Counted from the first letter of the stretch, positions 50,101 through 61,156 are shown. The stretch is 64,000 nt of DNA from Cheilinus undulatus (GCF_018320785.1 NC_054873.1:22162196-22226195), one strand, 5' to 3'. Numbers and translations are program-made. Notes: generated by a model from the sequence alone, not told the origin.

Positions 50101-51279
50101 AGTTGAACATCACCTTAAGCTGAACATAGATGTTCCCCAGACTGCAGCACACCCTGCACTCCAGCATCTTGTCGTCATTGTTGTGTGCGTAGCGCAGGGC
50201 TTTCTCGTAGCTCTCAAGAGCTTTCTGGAAGACACTGAGACCCAGGAAGGCGTTGCCCATGCTGAGACACACCTGGCCATTGAGCTGCAGGCTGACCGTG
50301 GTACCCTGCATGTTTAAGCAGGTCTTGCAGTAGGACACTGTTTTCTGGAAGTCGCAGAGCTTCTCGTTGCTGCGTGCCAGGTTCAGGTATCCCTCTGTCA
50401 GGTAGTCCGGGTCTTCCATTTCTCGAGCTGTGTCAATTTGATCCAGAGCGTACTGCAAACAGAGTTAGTGTGACGTGAAGGGAAGCTAAAGGTAAGTTCA
50501 TAATCACTGCTACTGAATACAAAAGAAATGATTAATTTCTTCAAACAGATGAGGCCTCTACTGTATTGAGTCCTCATTAAAGTTGGGTGGAAGAGAACGG
50601 GTGCTGCTGGACATGAGATGATTATGTCAACAAGACACCCCACACTAATACTCAGGTTGCAGGACACTTATTTACTCTGCATCGTGTGGAAGCCACAAAT
50701 TAACCCATGCTGCTGAAGATTGCCCTAAAAAGAACGAAGCGTTTGACCTCCTACTGCTTGTCTTTCAATAATCACTTGGACAGAGTGAAAATGTTAAAAA
50801 AACTACTGTGAGATGAACTGTACCAGAGCTGAGCAGACATGATGACATATTAAATTGATGGTTCACTTGATGGCATTCACACACACACACGCAGAGTGCC
50901 GGTTGCATAACACAAAATATGATCACACAGTATCAGTGACGTGAGAAACATCTAGACATGAAAAATGTTAACCACATATAACACTAATTACTTTGGAGTA
51001 GAAAAAAGAACCATTTTCCAGAATAGTTTAAACATCAATACAATCTTCAGCTGTTGTATGCAGCATGCTCTTCTTTTCGAGGCTTACCTTGAGCATATCC
51101 TTATACTTTCCCATTTCCGAGTGAGCTGTGATCAAACACCCCAACACCCGAAACTTCCCTCCAGGATCAGAGGTTTTCTCCAGCACTTTCGTCCAGACGT
51201 GCAGAGCTTTGTCCGTCTGGTTGGACTGGTACAACCTCAGGCCCTTCTCTATCTGCTGCTTGGTTTGGTCCTGGCCCAT
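44104..51279 (-). CDS. rapsn: Rapsyn, 43-kDa receptor-associated protein of the synapse
   Basis: Eight exons (51088-51279, 50114-50452, 49138-49296, 47434-47532, 46583-46705, 46092-46145, 45501-45700, 44104-44176) give 412 residues, exactly the human length. Rapsyn clusters acetylcholine receptors under the postsynaptic membrane of the neuromuscular junction. The N-terminus MGQDQTKQQ offers the myristoylated Gly2. TPR repeats fill residues ~6-320, including [10 protein letters not shown] and [20 protein letters not shown]-terminal RING-H2 ([22 protein letters not shown]) ends in SSMKPGFV. Asn88, the residue most often mutated in human rapsyn-deficient myasthenia, is conserved. The intron after exon 6 has a GC donor. 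Introns hold LINE, hAT-like and Tc1-type remnants. Muscle-type regulation is expected but not read here. Confidence 0.97.
44255..44870 (+). repeat. Dispersed repeat with degenerate internal tandem units
   Basis: Begins AGAATCAGAATCAACTTTAT, a start I know from a common fish repeat, and continues with three diverged units beginning TAGTGCAAATGTCCATA (44551), TAGTGCAAAAATGCATG (44693) and AGCGTAAATGTGCATA (44760). No coding capacity is seen. It lies in the last rapsn intron. Confidence 0.5.
46195..46545 (-). mobile_element. LINE-1-like 3' fragment
   Basis: On the minus strand a broken frame reads like the C-terminal tail of an L1-type ORF2 ([20 protein letters not shown]), followed by AATAAAGATATTTG at the 3' end. 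It is short and heavily truncated, in a rapsn intron. Family assignment is from pattern memory. Confidence 0.4.
46845..47393. mobile_element. Short hAT-like element in rapsn intron
   Basis: Left end TAGGGATCATCAAG and right end TTTTGACAGCCCTT form imperfect inverted termini. Perfect 8-bp duplications ATTAAAAC flank it at 46837-46844 and 47394-47401. No transposase is seen. A diverged relative lies at 38.2 kb. Confidence 0.78.
47560..47930 (+). mobile_element. LINE reverse-transcriptase fragment
   Basis: Near 47862 the plus strand reads [16 protein letters not shown], the YADD catalytic box of a LINE-1-type reverse transcriptase. Upstream sequence may be more of the same domain, broken in frame. 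It lies in a rapsn intron, directly beside the acceptor of exon 4. Confidence 0.5.
48008..48530 (+). mobile_element. Tc1-derived miniature element, copy 2
   Basis: About 90 percent alike to the element at 33755, with the same internal structure: inverted termini CAGTGCTTAATACATTTATT / AATAAATTTGTTAAGCACTG, flanking TA at 48006-48007 and 48531-48532, the CCCTAACCCTAACC stretch, and the same short N-terminal transposase remnant (48414-48500, one Trp codon turned into a stop). It lies in a rapsn intron. Confidence 0.88.
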
Positions 51280-51639
51280 CTCTGGTGCAAGGTGCCTCAT
51301 AAAAATATTCATTAGTTTAGGCCATGCAATTTCAGTGAGGAAGCAAGAAAGCAGATTCTTGCCATGCACAGCACAACTCCAAAGAAGATCCCTTGAAGAT
51401 GATCCCCTGAGAGGTTGGAGCCAGAAGGCCTAACCAGATCCCGCTCTCTCAGCTCCGGCTGTGCTGAGGCCGAGAGGAAACTGGATCCGCCCGAGTAAAA
51501 CAGCAATACACCAAGACCATTATCACCAGTCGGTGCATGGGGAGCCCTACAGCCGAAAAAATACCTTCCACATTTAACCCTGTGACAATTCCCACTCAGC
51601 ATCAAGTGTTCAAAAATCCTTCCTTGGATTTCCGTTTGA
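51280..51639 (-). promoter_or_regulatory. rapsn 5' flank
   Basis: The stretch upstream of the rapsn start is relatively G+C-rich near 51440-51500 (CTCCGGCTGTGCTGAGGCCG). It should contain the 5' untranslated region and promoter. No confident TATA box is seen; a CAAGTG E-box-like hexamer is at 51604-51609. Confidence 0.4.
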
Positions 51640-52450
51640 AAAATGCCAAAGAAACACGTTTCTCAGCAGAGTGCTAGCAGCAATATCCCAGAATATCTAC
51701 TCCCTCCACACCCCAGCGAAAGGAATTCTCAGTACCCCCAGTGTCCAACCCCCCCACCTTCCTCCTACTGCTGGCGCTACAGCAGATGGCCTTGTCACTC
51801 TAGACCATGTGTCCCTTCAGGAATTCTGTCCTGCCCTCAGCAAGCAGTCCCAAGGTCACTTCAGCTCCTCGCAATCCACCTTCACACCAAACCTCAATCG
51901 CTGACAAAACACTGAACAACAAATTTTTAAATCACAACCCCCTTGGGCATAAAAAAAAACATGTATCCACAAATGGAGGCTTACACGTGTGGAACTGAGA
52001 ACTCTGATACGGTGGCTATAAACAACTTTATTGCCCAACATTAAGGGACTGCATGTCAGATGAGGCTCGTAGTGGCTGTCAGTTCCTATTGGGAGTTCTT
52101 ATGGAGGCGCATATGTGCCCCTAGAAACCCCCACCCCTCGTCTTGGCGTCAGCAACTGATGCTTAGAATAGTTCACAAAGTCTGACATGTTACTGGGTTT
52201 GGGTTTCAGCTACATAGCCTCCTGCAACACATCAATGGGATCATAGTTTTGGCCTCTCTGTAGTAGCTTTCTCTCCTTCAACTGTCCCTTTCCCTTGCTC
52301 CCTCCCAGGACAAAACAGACACCTATACTACCTCACATACCAACTCACATACCATCTACCATTCAGAGGATGCATTACAGACTCACAGATACTGTTTGGA
52401 GTCTTTGTTAAGGCACACTTGCAATAAAGGAATTTCTAAACACATCTCTA
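51640..52450. other. Unassigned G+C-richer island
   Basis: Two overlapping plus-strand frames at 51643-51915 are open and proline/serine-rich (one includes DHVSLQEFCPALSK). The island ends near a GCAATAAAGG hexamer at 52421. I cannot identify the proteins or a mobile-element family, and no splice-linked exons were found. It may be a fossil of a retroelement or a retrocopy, or chance. Confidence 0.3.
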
Positions 52451-53134
52451 TAGAAGTGAAAGAATAAATGATCCAAAATCCATTACAGCTCCTGAGAGGA
52501 AATTTCCAATATTGATGATTTTGGCTCCCCCTGTGGACAAAGTGGGACATCTCTCCTACTTGAAGTGTAAGGCTAGAGATACACTTGCTATTAGCACATA
52601 CATGGATGCATGTTTGCTGTTACCTTACATTACATTATGATAACATCTAAAAAAGCAGTCAGCTGAAAGTCACCAGTTAACACAGTCACTAATCAAACCA
52701 ACACAAGGAGGCTTATACATCTGTGCATGGAAGAAAATGTAGAAATTATGTGCAGAAAGTGCGTTCTGACCCCCAGACATCAGTCTGATCTTACATTACT
52801 ATTCGTTTCTAATTGATGTTAACATTATTTTGGTTCTGATCTGATCCATTTTTGTAGTTTGCATTTGATACATCAGGAAGTTGTGCATGGCCTGAGCTCT
52901 TTCCTGTGTCTTCTTGAGGTGTACCAGCTTAACACATTTGTTGCGAGAACACTCATGATACTTGCAGCAAAGTGCAGATGTAAATGCAGGGAGAAACAGT
53001 GAGTTTATCCCCCACTTTCTTGTTTTTTTTTTTTTGTTTTTTTTTGTTTTTACATTTAAATGTTTACAATGCAACTCCCAAAGACCAGTTTTAGTCGCTG
53101 ATGGTCAGAGTGCCTCAGTCCCCACCTTTGCCCA

Positions 53135-53673
53135 AGAGGGTCTGGCTGCAGCCCTCGAGCAAACTTCTACGCTGGGGCGTTCAGCTGTAGACCTCTATGT
53201 AGGGGCGAAACCTCTTCGCTGGGGCGTGACGTAAATTGCCCAAGCCTACGCTGGGGCATGCAGCGTGTTAGCTGTTGTTAGCATGACCTAGCTGTTGTTA
53301 GCATGACTACACCACTGTGCTTATGACACATTAGCATAAACTGGTTCAGTTTAGGCGTTTAAATCCGACTGGTTAGATTAAGGCATTAAAATCCAACTGG
53401 TTAGGTTTAGGCATCAAAACCTGACTTGTTAGATTTAGGGTCAGCCTGTCAGCAAGCGGATAGAGCTGAAATTTCATCGCGGGTAATATACATCACGCCC
53501 CAGCGTAGAGGTCCACCGGCTCAGGCAATATACGTCACGCCCTGGCGTAGAGGCCCATGGCTTGGGCAATGTACGTCACGCCCCAGCGGAGAGGTTTCGC
53601 CCCACCATAGAGGTCTCCAGCCGAATGCCCAAGCGTAGAGGTTTGCCCGAGGGCTGCAGCCAGATGCCTCTCC
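53135..53673. mobile_element. Foldback-type element with TGACGT repeats
   Basis: Left arm 53135-53268 and right arm about 53480-53673 are inverted copies, beginning TCTGGCTGCAGCCCTCG and running through GGGGCGTGACGTA. The right arm contains about three ~42-bp tandem units with TACGTCACGCCCCAGCG. The spacer has three ~29-bp units with GACTGGTTAGATT, a common fish motif. No coding capacity is seen. Confidence 0.65.
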
Positions 53674-53714
53674 CTTTGCCTGCCACCCACCTTGCTATGC
53701 ACCCAAACCAAAAC

Positions 53715-54097
53715 CTGCGGGTAGTGGGACCACAGGGTGGGGAGTGAGTCTTGGCTGGCTCTGCTTCAAAGATAAGGTGAGGAGCTCGGATATCAGGAGG
53801 AATCATGGAGTAGAGCCGCTGCTCCTTCACATCGAGAGGATTCAACTGAGGTGGTTCAGGCATCTGATCTGGATACCTCTTGGTTGTGTTCCCGGGGAGG
53901 TCTCCTGGCATGCCCAAACGGGACAAGACCTTGGTAAGGTCCCAGAACTCATTCGGGGGATTTTATATCCCATCTGGCCTTGAAACAGCTCAGAATCCTC
54001 CATGAGGAGCTGTAAAATGCAACCGGAAAGAGCCTGTCTGAGCTCAGCCTGCTGCCACTGCAACCCAGAAGTAATAGAAGCAAATGGATGGATGGCC
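53715..54097 (+). mobile_element. LINE 3' end with ATGGATGG tail
   Basis: The frame at 53744 reads VEPLLLHIERIQLRWFRHL, the known C-terminal tail of a common fish non-LTR retrotransposon, and the copy ends in an AAATGGATGGATGG tail. It is 5'-truncated, as usual for LINEs, and lies between rapsn and kbtbd4. Confidence 0.7.
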
Positions 54098-54281
54098 ATG
54101 CAACTCAGAATAAATCTTTTATATTAAAAAAGGCCGCTTCAGCAGAGTGTAGTTTGTCACTTTGCCAACAACCATCCTGCAGCAGAAGCGAAAGGCATAA
54201 AACATTGTGCACCCCAAGTCAATGCAAGCCCTCTCTTTGATGGTCTTGCTTGCTTCTGAAGGTCATAAAGAGACGTCAAAA

Positions 54282-54287
54282 TTTATT
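54282..54287 (-). terminator. kbtbd4 poly(A) signal
   Basis: AATAAA on the minus strand about 590 bases beyond the kbtbd4 stop codon. Confidence 0.45.
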
Positions 54288-54876
54288 TCAGTCAATTTCA
54301 TTACCAGCTAAAAAGTTCTCACAAGAGCTTGAAGGCCAATGGATAATGTTTGAAGACTGAAAGGCAAAAAATATCAAAACAAATCACAACAGCTTGCAGC
54401 AACAGAGATGTATATTTGACTTTGTTAACATGAACATGTACACTGTACACCAGAAAATACAATCTTTGAACAATAGACTGAAAACTTAAAAAGTTTGAAA
54501 ACAACCCTGTTTTCATGTTTATGCACATTTGACATCATCAGGATACACTGGTTCACATACACTGTACTGAAAGATGTTTTATGTTTAGTAAAATTGTTCA
54601 TGCAAATCAAAAACAAGCAGCACACAGAGGACAATGTTGATTATTTTATCACTGGTTACAGCATCACCACAAAGTACATCTCAGCTAAGGGATTTACAAT
54701 GAGACACACTGTTATACAACCAGGTGACACACTGCTGAACTTGTTTTGTTGAGATCTGATGGTGAAGACAGAGAACCAGTTATGTAAACAGATTTACAGC
54801 AAGTCATCTGAGCTGTAAAGTCATTGTTGGTAATCGAGCAGTCTTCCCTGATTGTCTGCGGTGAGTTCGGGAGTGT

Positions 54877-56908
54877 TCAGGCCAAAACAAACTGCCAGTT
54901 TGTGAGGAGGATTTTTATCCCTCTGATAACAGAGACAACAGATGTGGCTGGGTTAAACTTTAACGTGTTTGCGTCTCCTTTCTTACATTTGTCCCTGAAG
55001 ACATAAATGCAACCATTACAGCTGGCCACCTTCCAAAGGGAAGGAACACAGCTCCACACCTCAGGGAAGCGCAGGCGGGTGAAGCTCTCCAGCAGCGGGT
55101 TGTAACACACCAGGGAGTCTCCCTCTGCAACAATAAAGATCACATCCATGTGAACCGCAGCGTGCATGCAGCCGGCGAACGGCAGCATGTAAGGCTTGAT
55201 CTGACACTTTTGTGAGGCGGTGTCGAAGCACTGAATTAGTCGAGACGGCTTAGTAAAGAAGTCCATGTCATTCTCCTCCCCTCCGAGCAGATAGATGGTA
55301 CCGCCCAAGTTAACGCCCGCAGCCCCGGACACTGCAGTGTCAAGCTGGTTTGTCTCTGTCCACATGTTGTCCTTCACTGTGTAGAAGATGACGGCATTAG
55401 AGAGTGTGTCCTGTAGTGTCTTACCTCCTAGTGAGTAGATAGCGTCCTCAGTGGAGACAGAGACCATGGTGTGGTGAAGGCGGTCTCTGGGCAGAGGGGC
55501 GCAGCGTTCCCAGTCCATGGTGTGCATATTGCACTTCCACATACGGCGAGGGATGGACCCCCCGACCACGTAGAGGTCACTGCCATGTTTACAGGCTGCA
55601 GTGATTTGATGGCACAAACTGTTCTGTCCACTCACGCTAATGGCATCATCCTCGTCACAGTGAAGTGAGACAGCCAGAGAGTGAGTCCGTGTCTCCTCTT
55701 TACCGATCAGGTAAATGTGGACATTCTCACCTATTTCCTGAAGCGACAAAGACACATTAGACATCAGGACTTAAAAAAGATTCTAACAGATGCACCTGAC
55801 TGTCAAGATACATTTTACAACACTAGATAAAAGAATTTTACCTTGAGATTCTCTTGGAGGATACAGGAAAACTCTTCTCTTTCCACCTTGTTGTGGTTTA
55901 TCCATGACTCGATTGCCGTGGTTGGATTCTGAGAGCTTGGAACTCCATCTGTACACAAGAAAACACAAAACCTTTAGTGTTACATTAATTTAAGTAAGGG
56001 GGTAAGAAGACCAGTCACAGGACTTGTGGTCTTAGTAACATAATGAAGGAGGTGCAAAATAGGCTACAGTGTGGATATGATACAATAGTATTAAGCAGGC
56101 TTAACATGACTTTGGTCTTCTTAGGCTTGAGAACCAGTTTTAGGTCACACATTTTTTGTAGTAAATAACAAAAAACTGGTGAACAACACAGTACACATGA
56201 CAGGTATGGTTAGCATGATACCTTTGATTATGTCCAGGAGCAGACAGAGAGGCAGATTCAGAAATTCTTCAGTCTGATGCAGCTGAGCCAGGTGGATTTT
56301 AGCACAATGCTTGGCTGCAGTATACAACTCCTGGTCACTGTGTCTGTCTGCCAGCCACATCACCTGAGCAGAAAACAGGTGGTCATTAAGTTTAAACAAC
56401 ACGATCATGCAACAAAAAACATGGGACTTGTAAAACAGTGAATCACCTGCAGGCAGTTCTTGACCTCTACTGTCCGTGACAGGAAGCGGGAGCATTCTTC
56501 AAATAGTGCGGTCAGCTGGTACATATCTGCCATCTCATAGGTGTCCTGCAGCTCCTCCACTCTCAACTTTATGGTGCCATGATAGATATAGTCAATCAGC
56601 AGCTGAAAGACGGTGGCACTGACATCTTTCAGCTCAATGGAGCGGTTATGAGACTCTTTGAGGTTGGAGGTGAACATGGAGCGGAAGAAACTGCTCTGTG
56701 CTGAAAGCACCAACCTGTGCAGGTGAAACTCTTTGCTGTCCACGGTGATGGTGACATCAGCAAACAGGCCATCCTCCAGACACAGGTCCATGATGCTCTT
56801 CACCACACGGCTGGAGTGAGAGCGATCTGTGAAGGTGTAACCAAGGAAATAGTTCTCTTCTCCCACGGAGCCCCCAACACTGAGGCCCCCCTCCTCACTG
56901 GACTCCAT
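54877..56908 (-). CDS. kbtbd4: KBTBD4, BTB-BACK-Kelch adaptor of cullin-3 ligase
   Basis: Four coding exons (56447-56908, 56222-56363, 55842-55948, 54877-55737) give 523 residues, close to human KBTBD4. The BTB domain (residues ~40-150, with DGLFADVTITVDSKEFHLHR) binds CUL3. A BACK domain follows, then a Kelch beta-propeller beginning near ENVHIYLIGKEE with blades VGGSIPRRMW, SLGGKTLQDT and LLGGEENDMD. As a CUL3 adaptor it recruits substrates such as components of the CoREST complex. The IPRRMW loop altered in human medulloblastoma is unchanged here. A non-coding first exon probably lies near 57.66 kb. It neighbours rapsn and fam180b, as in human 11p11.2. Confidence 0.97.
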
Positions 56909-56939
56909 CTCTGTTTCACACCTGGAAAATTACAAAACA

Positions 56940-57660
56940 TCCATCTGACTAATTAGTATCATACTTTATATTTTTAGGGACCTTTTAAATCATGCATCTA
57001 ATCGAGTATCGTCTGTGGTATGATTATCTTGCAATATGGCTGTGTCCATTTTTTATGCAACATTATTATCCTAGTATAAATCACATATTGTACATTATCC
57101 CTTTATGTATTCTTACCTATTATAAGTTACCACTCCCATTCCCACCCCTAGTTTACACAAAACTAAATACATCCTCCAGCAGAAATAAAAAATATCAACC
57201 TTTATGAATTGCGTATGTATAACAGTTATGTTGTAGCGCATTCGGTTTCATCACGTGAGTATACAAAGCCAGCTGTTTCATTTCAAGGCTATTAAACTAA
57301 GCACGTAGATTAACAGGCAGAGGATGGGGAAGAAATACCTCGGATGCTTTTTAAAAAAGAATCGAGATATCATCTCGTCCCGAAGTAACTATCCTTTATT
57401 ATAATTAGCTTCAACGAGATAAAAACACTTTCAGGGCCCACAATAGTGTTTGTAACACTGTCTGCCTCTTCATCGTACCGCGGGCTGTTTTGTTTGTAGC
57501 TATGTTTAGCTAGCATTAGCATCATCATCAGCTAGCTGTCTTGCTGACGGTCTGTACATGAAGAGTCTCACTACAATACCATGAAGGTATTCAATGAAGG
57601 GATTTTTAAATGACTCAAACTGTCATTACGTGTTTTAAAATAACAAGTTTACAAACGCAG
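56940..57660. other. kbtbd4 first intron, nothing recognised
   Basis: A+T-rich, without gene or clear transposon termini. A TTAGCTAGCATTAGC stretch lies near 57507. Confidence 0.4.
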
Positions 57661-57663
57661 TTA

Positions 57664-57800
57664 CCTTATCTCCACTACTTTATCATTCAGGAGCAGGTGA
57701 ACTCTTCACCGGAAGTACATAAACATTTTCATCATCTCGCTGATGCTGCAAGGAACAGCCCGCTTCTGTCGACTACTGCCTCCATGTGGGGAGTTATGAT
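57664..57800 (-). promoter_or_regulatory. kbtbd4 non-coding first exon and promoter
   Basis: On the minus strand GATAAG|GTAACT gives a donor near 57664 that could join the acceptor just before the kbtbd4 start exon (CCAG near 56921). CACCGGAAGTAC at about 57708 contains an ETS-type CCGGAAGT core, common in TATA-less promoters. The start site is inferred. Confidence 0.45.
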
Positions 57801-58015
57801 ACTGTTGTTCATATTTCAGTAAAGACCTTTCTGTCAATGGTAAATGATGCCCTATTTCTCCCAATTTACCTGATATGATACAATCATTACCCATGACAGA
57901 GGAGCAACTCATAGTTGCAAGGACAAATAGCTTAATATTAAGCAAGTTTAGTAATTTAGGCATTGTTGTGATAGGGTTAGCGCCTTTTGTGGATGAATTT
58001 ACTGTGGATATTTGA

Positions 58016-58790
58016 CCCAGGCCTGCCCATAGAGTTTGCTGGGCCCATGAAAAGCCCACAGAATGGGCCCTAACCATTTGTGATTTATTGAAGATATCCA
58101 AGCATGTGTGTTGGACAAAATGTTACGTCCTTTTGGAACTAAAAAGAGTGTCAAACTATCATTTCATTCTGATGATTGGAATTATTTATTTGTGCTACTT
58201 TTTAACCCTCTTTACCCACTTTTACATCCTGCTTTACCCCTTTCTTTTGCCACTTTTCATCAACTTTCACCCTTTTTTGCCATTGTTTAGCTACTTTTAA
58301 CCTATTTTTGCTGCTTTTTCAACAATTTTGCTACACCTTTTTGGCACTTTGAACCAATTTTTCGCTGCTTTTCACCCTTTTCGCCCTTTCTTTGCCACTT
58401 TTCTCCTACTCTTAGCCCTTTTTACCACATTTTCAACCATTTTTCACTCCTTTTCATAATTATTTATTTTCCATTAAAATTGTCTATTTTTTTCTACTTT
58501 GAGATATAAGATCTGATCTTATTTTCCTAATCATCTAGTTCAGTATTCCCGTATACATTGTTAAATTTAATTTTTTTTTTTTTAACAAAGGGGTTTACAT
58601 TTCTTAAAAAGGGCTGCATTGTACTACAGCATACATTAATACAGTTACTTTTGTTGCTTTTACAAGAGTGGTTATTATTCAGGTCAAAACCAGGATTTTG
58701 CTAACCTCCATGGCCCCTAGTTTGGCTGGGCTTAGAAAGCTCTCCCCTTTACCTCCCTATTTTGAATGTCTCTGTTTAGTGCAGTGCAGA
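58016..58790 (+). repeat. Dispersed repeat with G-poor minisatellite, copy 3
   Basis: Left end AGGCCTGCCCATAGAG, a GTGATTTATTGA block like copy 2, then a ~290-bp degenerate TTTTTGCCACTTTTAACC array, and a right segment with GGTTATTATTCAGGTC and AAAGCTCTCCCCTTTA matching copy 2. The array is shorter than in copy 2. Confidence 0.65.
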
Positions 58791-58989
58791 GCCACAATCT
58801 GCATGAGTGACAACATCATGGCTTCACAATAGAAGAGTGAGGGTACACTGTAAGACTGACCTCTCATTGGAGAAGTATGGCACATAATGAAGTGCAAAAT
58901 GTGAAAACAGAAAACCTTGCACTGTTGAGCAACCTTTGATGTACACCAAGCTAGACAGGGAAATAATTCCACTTTTAGTGTAAGTATGT

Positions 58990-59588
58990 TCTACATTAAT
59001 CTCAGAGTGAAATATTTCAAGATGTTTTTGTTTACATCTTATGGCTTATAGCTAATACAAAACAGTCTTGACACACTGACTCCATCCTCAGTTATCTCTT
59101 TGTGAAGCTCCCATTAGTTCTTGAGTCTGCTTGGCTTTCATCCCTTGGTGGCTGAGCTCATCCCTGTTGTGTGTGTGCTTTTTCTTATCACATTTTTCCC
59201 TTCCAGTCAACTTTCTATTAATAATCTTTGATGCAACACTCTGACAACAGCCTGCCTTTTTAGCAATGACCTTCTGTGGCTTACCCTCCTTATGTAGGTT
59301 GTCAATGATTGTCCTCTGGACAATAGTCAAGTCGGCAGTCTTCCCCATGATTGTGGTTGTGTTTACTGAACCAGAGTGAAATGAAGCCTGGGGAAACCTT
59401 TGCAAATTAGACTTTTCTGCAATATATAATATTTTATGAAAGTGGATTTTTGATTTGTGTGAGCTGTAAGCTGTAATCGTCAAGAATAACACAATAAAGT
59501 CTTTCAATGTTTCACTTTATATGAGATGAATCTTGATTTGGGAAACTGACTTTTTCATGATATTCTACTTTTCTGAGATGCACCTGTA
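58990..59588 (-). mobile_element. Decayed Tc1-type element
   Basis: The right end TGAGATGCACCTG next to TA is the terminus of a familiar fish Tc1 family. On the minus strand from about 59349 a frame reads MGKTADLTIVQRTIIDNLHK and REKCDKKKHTHNRDE, the N-terminal DNA-binding part of its transposase. The catalytic core is missing and the left terminus is not recognisable. Confidence 0.7.
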
Positions 59589-59639
59589 CTTCAAAAGTCA
59601 AGTGTGTTCAGTCCATAGACGCTTACAGGAAATTATTTG

Positions 59640-59850
59640 AAGAAAAGGTTATGTAACACAGGGCTAGGCATGCTCCTGTCACAACTTTTTTCAGAATTTG
59701 CTGCAGGCATCGAATTAAGAATGTGTGAATATTTATAGGAGGTTTATCAGTTTGAACATGAAATGTCTTGTCAGGATTTCCAAATCACTGTTTTCTGTTT
59801 TTTATTCAAATTTAATACAATGTCCCACCTTTTTCATGGATGGTTTTGTT
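59640..59850 (+). repeat. Fragment of a fish DNA transposon
   Basis: TTTGCTGCAGGCATC, CAGTTTGAACATGAAATG and AATACAATGTCCCACCTTTT resemble the 3' part of a common fish transposon as I remember it. No termini or target site are visible. Confidence 0.35.
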
Positions 59851-60156
59851 TGTCTCTGGTAATACAGTGGCAAAAGTTAGTTGGCAGATAAATGTAATAT
59901 TTGTGTGAGTTTTAGAACAAAGTCTGAACAGTTTGTACCCTGTCTTATTTTAGAACTCATGTGGTGGATAATAAGAATCAAATCTTATAAAATATTGGTC
60001 CCAGCTCTTCAACAGAGCTCACTTGGCTTTGTTTTGGTTTCCTTTGTGGAAATATGCACGGTATTCAGGCAGAGCTTTTCTTGCCCGGATTCATAAAAGT
60101 GAGTCAGAAAGAGGAGCGATTGGAGGCATTATTCGTCTCTTACCATCGGGAGAAGA

Positions 60157-60879
60157 ATGATGAAAAAACAACTTAATATCTGCCTTTGGGTCCTTTTGTG
60201 GATTTTGTTTGAGCATATGCTGCAAGGTAAGTAAACTACAAAAACATCTTAAATGTTTGAGCTGCAACATATTGATATTTCATGTGCTGTTAATTTGCAG
60301 AAAGAATCCATGAATGCAAGCACTTCAGTCTTATTCGCAGTGATTTATCTCAACTATGCCACTTAAACTTCAGTATTTTTTACTTCAGATGTCTCTGCAG
60401 GCACACGCCCAACCTCTGCCTTAGATGCAGACCTGATGTTTGAGGTATTTCTCATCTGTCATTCAACAGACTTCTAAATGCAGATCTTTAAGGCTGTACT
60501 GGCAGAATAAGTGATGTATGCATTCTGAACGCAGATCTTGCTGGGTGGGGTAGAGCTCGACCAGGACAACAACATCATCCTTGTTGACAAGGAGCTGGCA
60601 TCGATGAGGCCAGGTCGGGCTTTTCTTTCTCAGATTAATGACAACATCCCCAGAAGTCTGAACTCCATGGGACAGATGGTGACCACACTGAAGGGTCACA
60701 GGAGACCGCTGGCTCCAGAGCAGTTTGAGAATCTCGTCCTGAGTATGGTGTACTCTGCTCACAGGACCTGGCATCAGGAGGGAGGAGAGGAGCAGGAGGC
60801 CTGGGGTGGAGTGCTCCTCCAGCTGGCTAATGTCACAGTTCACCAGCTACGTGGAAGTTATCTCTTCAGTTATGACTGA
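60157..60879 (+). CDS. fam180b: FAM180B-like small secreted protein
   Basis: Three exons (60157-60226, 60389-60444, 60535-60879) give 156 residues. The N-terminus MMKKQLNICLWVLLWILFE is a signal peptide. The core GGVELDQDNNIILVDKELAS and the RPGRAFLSQINDNIPRSL stretch are typical of the FAM180 family. The function of the family is not known. Human FAM180B lies beside NDUFS3 and KBTBD4 on 11p11.2, which supports the B assignment over FAM180A. Two ATGs stand in tandem, and the first is taken as start. No paired cysteines are seen in the mature part. Its end faces ddb2. Confidence 0.88.
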
Positions 60880-60916
60880 TAGACACTAACATCCTGAATG
60901 AGGTAAAGCTGTGTGC

Positions 60917-60922
60917 AATAAA
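60917..60922 (+). terminator. fam180b poly(A) signal
   Basis: AATAAA 38 bases past the stop, so the 3' untranslated region is very short. Confidence 0.7.
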
Positions 60923-60991
60923 TCTCCTTGAATCCTCCTTTCCTGTGTTTTTAATTCATGAAAAAAGGACTAAAATTGCATTAGAAAAACT

Positions 60992-60997
60992 TTTATT
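60992..60997 (-). terminator. ddb2 poly(A) signal
   Basis: AATAAA on the minus strand about 160 bases past the ddb2 stop. It lies about 70 bp from the fam180b signal, so the two transcripts end tail-to-tail. Confidence 0.65.
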
Positions 60998-61156
60998 CGA
61001 CAGTAGAAAACATTTGAGAAGATACAAGAAATCCAGTGAGAAACTGGTTTATAAAAGAATATATGACTCATTTTACAACATCAAACAATCCCTGAAGTTT
61101 AAGACTTAACGAACAGTAAACAAGAGTATGCACATTGATTTTCAAAACAGAATCTT

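Noticed and set aside
50873-50892. (AC)n microsatellite
   Set aside because: Very short and ordinary; no effect on splice sites.
53426-53926. Frames of 60-116 codons near 53.5-53.9 kb
   Set aside because: Produced by the foldback arm and the LINE tail; the minus-strand frame is antisense to the LINE.
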